From Lachnospiraceae bacterium (GTDB lineage: Bacteria; Bacillota_A; Clostridia; Lachnospirales; Lachnospiraceae): DNA of 8,829 bases. A model generated the notes under the pieces. That model was not told the DNA's origin. It did no database searches and worked only from the letters and a program-made list of their open reading frames with translations. Shown here piece by piece: positions 6,393-8,829 of the stretch (position 1 is its first letter; each line of letters starts with the position of its first letter). Where the stretch lies: assembly GCA_009774465.1 (NCBI GenBank), contig VSNT01000146.1:1-8829 (forward strand). Reading direction: 5' to 3'. Position numbers and translations under genes: made by a program.

Positions 6393-7869
6393 ACTTTTCC
6401 TCCATTCCCTGAAGCATGATCGTTAATAAAAACTCCCCATTGCTGCTTTTCCATTTCAGTGCGCCATAGTATTTTTCTGCACACCGCTTCATATTTTTCA
6501 TTCCCATGCCATGCGACGCTGCATCACTTTTGGTGGTATACAGTCCCTTTCCGTCTTCTGGCAATTTTCCAGTAAATGCATTTCTGATTTCTATAAAAAA
6601 CATCCTTTCCCTCACGTATGAATCCAGGTGGATGTATGGTTTTTGTTCTTTTTCCGATGCCTCCAGCGCATTATCCAGGCTGTTATTCAGGAGAATGCTC
6701 AAGTCAAAAGCACTGATATTTAAGGCAGACGGATAAATAAAATTACATTCTATGGGTATCCTTTTCTCTCCGGCTTTCCTGATTTTCCTGCTGATCACCA
6801 CGTCTGTAACCGGATTGCCTGTATTGCAGCTCATATCCAGTTCTTCCATAGTGTTACACATATCGTCCAGATATCTTTGCATTTCTATTTTATATTCTCC
6901 GTCTGATGCATGGTTTTGCTTTAAGAGAATTTCCAAATCTGCCACGTGATTCTTCATATCATGGCGGATTCCCCTGATTCCGTCATAAAGATGCTCCACA
7001 TCTTTCATATGCTCTTCCATATCATTCAGCCGGTTTTGGTAAACCTCTACCAGTACTTCATTTTCACTGCTCTCCACCAGCTTTTTCAGAACAGCCGCGC
7101 TTAAAATGATTAGAAGCAGGCTTAAAAAAGACACCAGTGGAATCAACACATTCGTCTCCGGGTATTCATCAATCAGAAATCTGATCTGCTTTCCATGATA
7201 AGCGTATAAAATACTTCGAAGCAGAATGCACAGGCAAAGCCCCATTGCACTGGGTATTGCAAGAAACAGCTCCTGCACTCCACTTATTTTTCTTCCCACA
7301 TAGCTTAAATTGCCCCTTAAAGCTTTAATAAAATAATAATAAATAAGCAAAAATACCACCTGAAAGGACAAATTCCAGAGAATTTGAATCCCATTAAATA
7401 TAATCATAAAGTTTTTCAGTACAAACTCATTTGCATCCATTGCAAGACGAAGCATAAAATCAGAGGTTATCCTGAAAAGCAATGTAAAAAATGTATGCAG
7501 AGTAAACATGGTCAATTCATTTATTGCATATGCAGTAAATATCAGGTAACTAATCCTTCTTTTTTTCCCATCATAAAAATAAAGGCAATATACCAGCATG
7601 ACCAGCATGCTGAGAAACATGGGAAAAATACTTCCTCTGCTTTCTACAATCCCTTCTTCATTTCCATAAAGCAGTTTTTTAAATATGGGCAGATAATTAA
7701 CTGCCGCATAATAGGAAGTGGTTAAAATCAAAAAACCTGCTTCCACCAGGCGTTCCCGCCTGATATACCTTTGCTTTACTGCCAAAAGGCCATGAAGTAA
7801 ATATATAATCAGACATCTTTTTAAAAGATGTTCCGTCAAATCTATGACAATATCAAAGACTTCCTTCAA
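6382..7869 (-). CDS. AgrC-like sensor histidine kinase (GHKL family), TTG start
   Basis: Membrane sensor kinase of 495 residues, partner of the response regulator just upstream. The N-terminal half (about 1-262) has six or seven hydrophobic segments, near 15-30, 43-60, 82-98, 106-131, 155-180, 200-222 and 240-262, and no extracellular domain of note. A coiled linker (265-295) leads to the H-box GIRGIRHDMKNHV with the likely phosphorylated His303. The ATPase domain has the N-box LLNNSLDNALEA (393-404) and G-box HGMGMKNM (453-460), typical of AgrC/ComD-type kinases. These usually sense peptides, but no agrB/agrD-like genes are visible here. The start is a TTG at 7869, 12 bases after the regulator's stop, with AGGATGG seven bases before; the next in-frame ATG would remove a membrane segment. 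The end overlaps the FliD-like gene. Confidence 0.93.
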   Translation of the reverse strand: MKEVFDIVIDLTEHLLKRCLIIYLLHGLLAVKQRYIRRERLVEAGFLILTTSYYAAVNYLPIFKKLLYGNEEGIVESRGSIFPMFLSMLVMLVYCLYFYDGKKRRISYLIFTAYAINELTMFTLHTFFTLLFRITSDFMLRLAMDANEFVLKNFMIIFNGIQILWNLSFQVVFLLIYYYFIKALRGNLSYVGRKISGVQELFLAIPSAMGLCLCILLRSILYAYHGKQIRFLIDEYPETNVLIPLVSFLSLLLIILSAAVLKKLVESSENEVLVEVYQNRLNDMEEHMKDVEHLYDGIRGIRHDMKNHVADLEILLKQNHASDGEYKIEMQRYLDDMCNTMEELDMSCNTGNPVTDVVISRKIRKAGEKRIPIECNFIYPSALNISAFDLSILLNNSLDNALEASEKEQKPYIHLDSYVRERMFFIEIRNAFTGKLPEDGKGLYTTKSDAASHGMGMKNMKRCAEKYYGALKWKSSNGEFLLTIMLQGMEEKYAK

Positions 7870-7881
7870 TACTTTTCCATC

Positions 7882-8580
7882 CTATTTTCTACGCAGAAAC
7901 TCCATATATGCCGCAACAAAAGCACTATACTTCTGCTTGGCCATTAAAATAACTTCACCATTTTTCAACTGTATATTTCCTGTATCGTACCCTTTCACTG
8001 CATTTAAATTTACCAGATACCCTCTGTGGCAGCGGAAAAAATGTTCTCCAAGCAGATTCTCCAGCTCACTCATTTTTGCATAAAAGGAAATCTGCTCATC
8101 CTTCAAATGCAAAACTATTTTTCTGGCCTCATTTTCTGCATATAAAATTTTTTCTTTTGGTATATTTTGATAAATGCCATTTACACGAATTAAAAGCGGC
8201 TCTGACTGTTTCTTCGACCGGCATTCCAAAAGGGCTTTATCCAACACCTGAAAAAACTGGTTTTCATCTACCGGCTTAAACAAATATTGAAATGCCTGCA
8301 GATCAAACGCATCGAAAACATATTCCTTTAGTGCTGTTACAAATACGATAACCGCCTCTTTTTCCTTTCGAAGGCGCCTTGCCATATCAATTCCGCTCAT
8401 ATCCTTTAAATCAATGTCCAGAAAAAAAATGTCAAAGTTCTTCCCCTCCTTAAGCAGCTCTGTACCGGATGAAAACACCGTAACACTGCAGTCCTTCTCT
8501 CCTTCAAGTCTTTTTTCTACCAATTGCTTCAGATATTCTGCCATACTCTTTTCATCATCACAAACTGCTATTTGAAGCAT
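7882..8580 (-). CDS. LytTR-family response regulator (AgrA/LytR type)
   Basis: A 232-residue response regulator that should take phosphate from the kinase encoded next and bind DNA. The receiver domain (about 1-120) has the acidic pair Asp8-Asp9, the phosphoacceptor Asp55 in FFLDIDL, Thr82 and Lys102 in LFKPVD, so all active-site residues are intact. The LytTR domain (about 127-230) has ILYAENEARKIVLHL (145-159) and the conserved FRCHRGYLVNL (182-192). I chose the ATG at 8580 because GGAGGGAGG lies eight bases upstream; the in-frame ATG at 8646 would add 22 residues unlike any receiver N-terminus and lies near the expected transcription start. It is the first gene of the operon. Its own promoter region carries regularly spaced motifs that it could bind, which would give feedback control. 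Confidence 0.95.
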   Translation of the reverse strand: MLQIAVCDDEKSMAEYLKQLVEKRLEGEKDCSVTVFSSGTELLKEGKNFDIFFLDIDLKDMSGIDMARRLRKEKEAVIVFVTALKEYVFDAFDLQAFQYLFKPVDENQFFQVLDKALLECRSKKQSEPLLIRVNGIYQNIPKEKILYAENEARKIVLHLKDEQISFYAKMSELENLLGEHFFRCHRGYLVNLNAVKGYDTGNIQLKNGEVILMAKQKYSAFVAAYMEFLRRK

Positions 8581-8650
8581 CCAAACAGCCTCCCTCCGGA
8601 ACAAATGCCGCTGCTCCACCGTATAAATATAATTATTGTCCATCAACCTA

Positions 8651-8662
8651 TTTATATTTATA
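8651..8662 (-). promoter_or_regulatory. Candidate -10 region of the two-component operon
   Basis: On the minus strand TATAAATATAAA gives two consecutive TATAAA boxes (8657-8662 and 8651-8656). The sequence at the matching -35 position is a T-rich run (TTATTT or TTTTAT) without a TTGACA-like box, which would suit a promoter that needs an activator. Transcription would start near 8645-8650, about 65-70 bases before the ATG at 8580. The AT-richness makes chance matches likely. Confidence 0.4.
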
Positions 8663-8691
8663 TCGGTAAAAAAATAAAAAAATAAATTTCC

Positions 8692-8829
8692 TTGTAATGA
8701 AAAGGTATATTTTTGTAATCAGCATTTTTCCAGAATGCAAAAACACCGGCAGGGTCGATTGCAATCCGAGGCTCCCGTTTTGTAAACGAGTTTCACCTTT
8801 TGCAAGCGGCATTCAAATTTTGTACCCGA
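8692..8829. repeat. Helically spaced series of TTG(T/C)A motifs upstream of the response regulator, possibly operators
   Basis: On the plus strand, related heptamers start at 8692 (TTGTAAT), 8713 (TTGTAAT), 8735 (ATGCAAA, weaker), 8759 (TTGCAAT), 8780 (TTGTAAA), 8800 (TTGCAAG) and 8820 (TTGTACC). Offsets are 21, 22, 24, 21, 20 and 20 bases, about two helical turns each. Four are preceded by TT (TTTTGYA), and those from 8759 on are followed by a CG-R core (CCGAG, CGAG, CGGC, CGA). The series reaches the window edge and may continue. Two-turn spacing is what LytTR proteins use, but the motif differs from the usual LytTR consensus, so an operator role is an inference. Confidence 0.5.

Noticed and set aside
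6293..6484. 63-codon minus-strand frame spanning the junction of the kinase and FliD-like genes
   Set aside because: Overlaps two supported genes in another frame and shows no recognisable features.
7384..7725. Open frame of 113 codons on the plus strand, cysteine- and lysine-rich
   Set aside because: Fully antisense to the membrane half of the histidine kinase; no domain recognised and no promoter.
8731..8829. tRNA, riboswitch or end of a neighbouring gene at the right edge
   Set aside because: No cloverleaf, no strong stem-loop and no sustained open frame with recognisable protein; only the spaced motifs stand out.

Overview
The window looks like chromosomal DNA of a low-to-moderate GC anaerobic Firmicute, probably a Clostridia/Lachnospiraceae-like gut bacterium. 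This is inferred from strong GGAGG-type ribosome binding sites, a ferredoxin-linked 2-oxoacid oxidoreductase, LytTR regulators and an AgrC-like GHKL kinase; no species can be named. All eight recognisable genes lie on the minus strand, so transcription runs from high to low coordinates.

Region A (about 8829 to 5592) is a regulatory operon. A promoter region holding a regularly spaced series of TTG(T/C)A motifs leads into an AgrA/LytR-type response regulator (8580-7882). A GHKL histidine kinase with a TTG start follows (7869-6382). Then comes a 245-residue protein that overlaps the kinase by 11 bases and resembles part of the C-terminal domain of the flagellar cap protein FliD (6392-5655). A 13-bp perfect hairpin with a U-rich tail (5592-5622) closes the operon. 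No agrB/agrD-like or flagellar genes are visible.

Region B (about 5548 to 2846) is a second regulatory and export operon with its own candidate promoter. It encodes a one-component LytTR DNA-binding protein, a DUF3021-like four-helix membrane protein, an ABC-2 type ATPase and an ABC-2 type permease. The first three genes overlap, which suggests translational coupling. The LytTR plus membrane-protein pair resembles the LytTR regulatory systems in which a membrane partner restrains the regulator. A 17-bp tandem repeat begins in the last codons of the permease gene and runs into the gap after it.

Region C (2733 to the left edge) is metabolic: a 2-oxoacid:ferredoxin oxidoreductase of the pyruvate (POR) type, with its four classical subunits packed into two polypeptides. 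The first is a gamma-delta fusion with two [4Fe-4S] motifs. The second is an alpha-beta fusion, cut by the window edge inside its thiamine-diphosphate site. The order gamma-delta-alpha-beta is kept and the two genes overlap at ATGA.

The points most worth a second look are the FliD-like protein embedded in a two-component operon, the helically spaced motif array upstream of that operon (it may continue past the window), and the neighbouring LytTR/DUF3021/ABC module.
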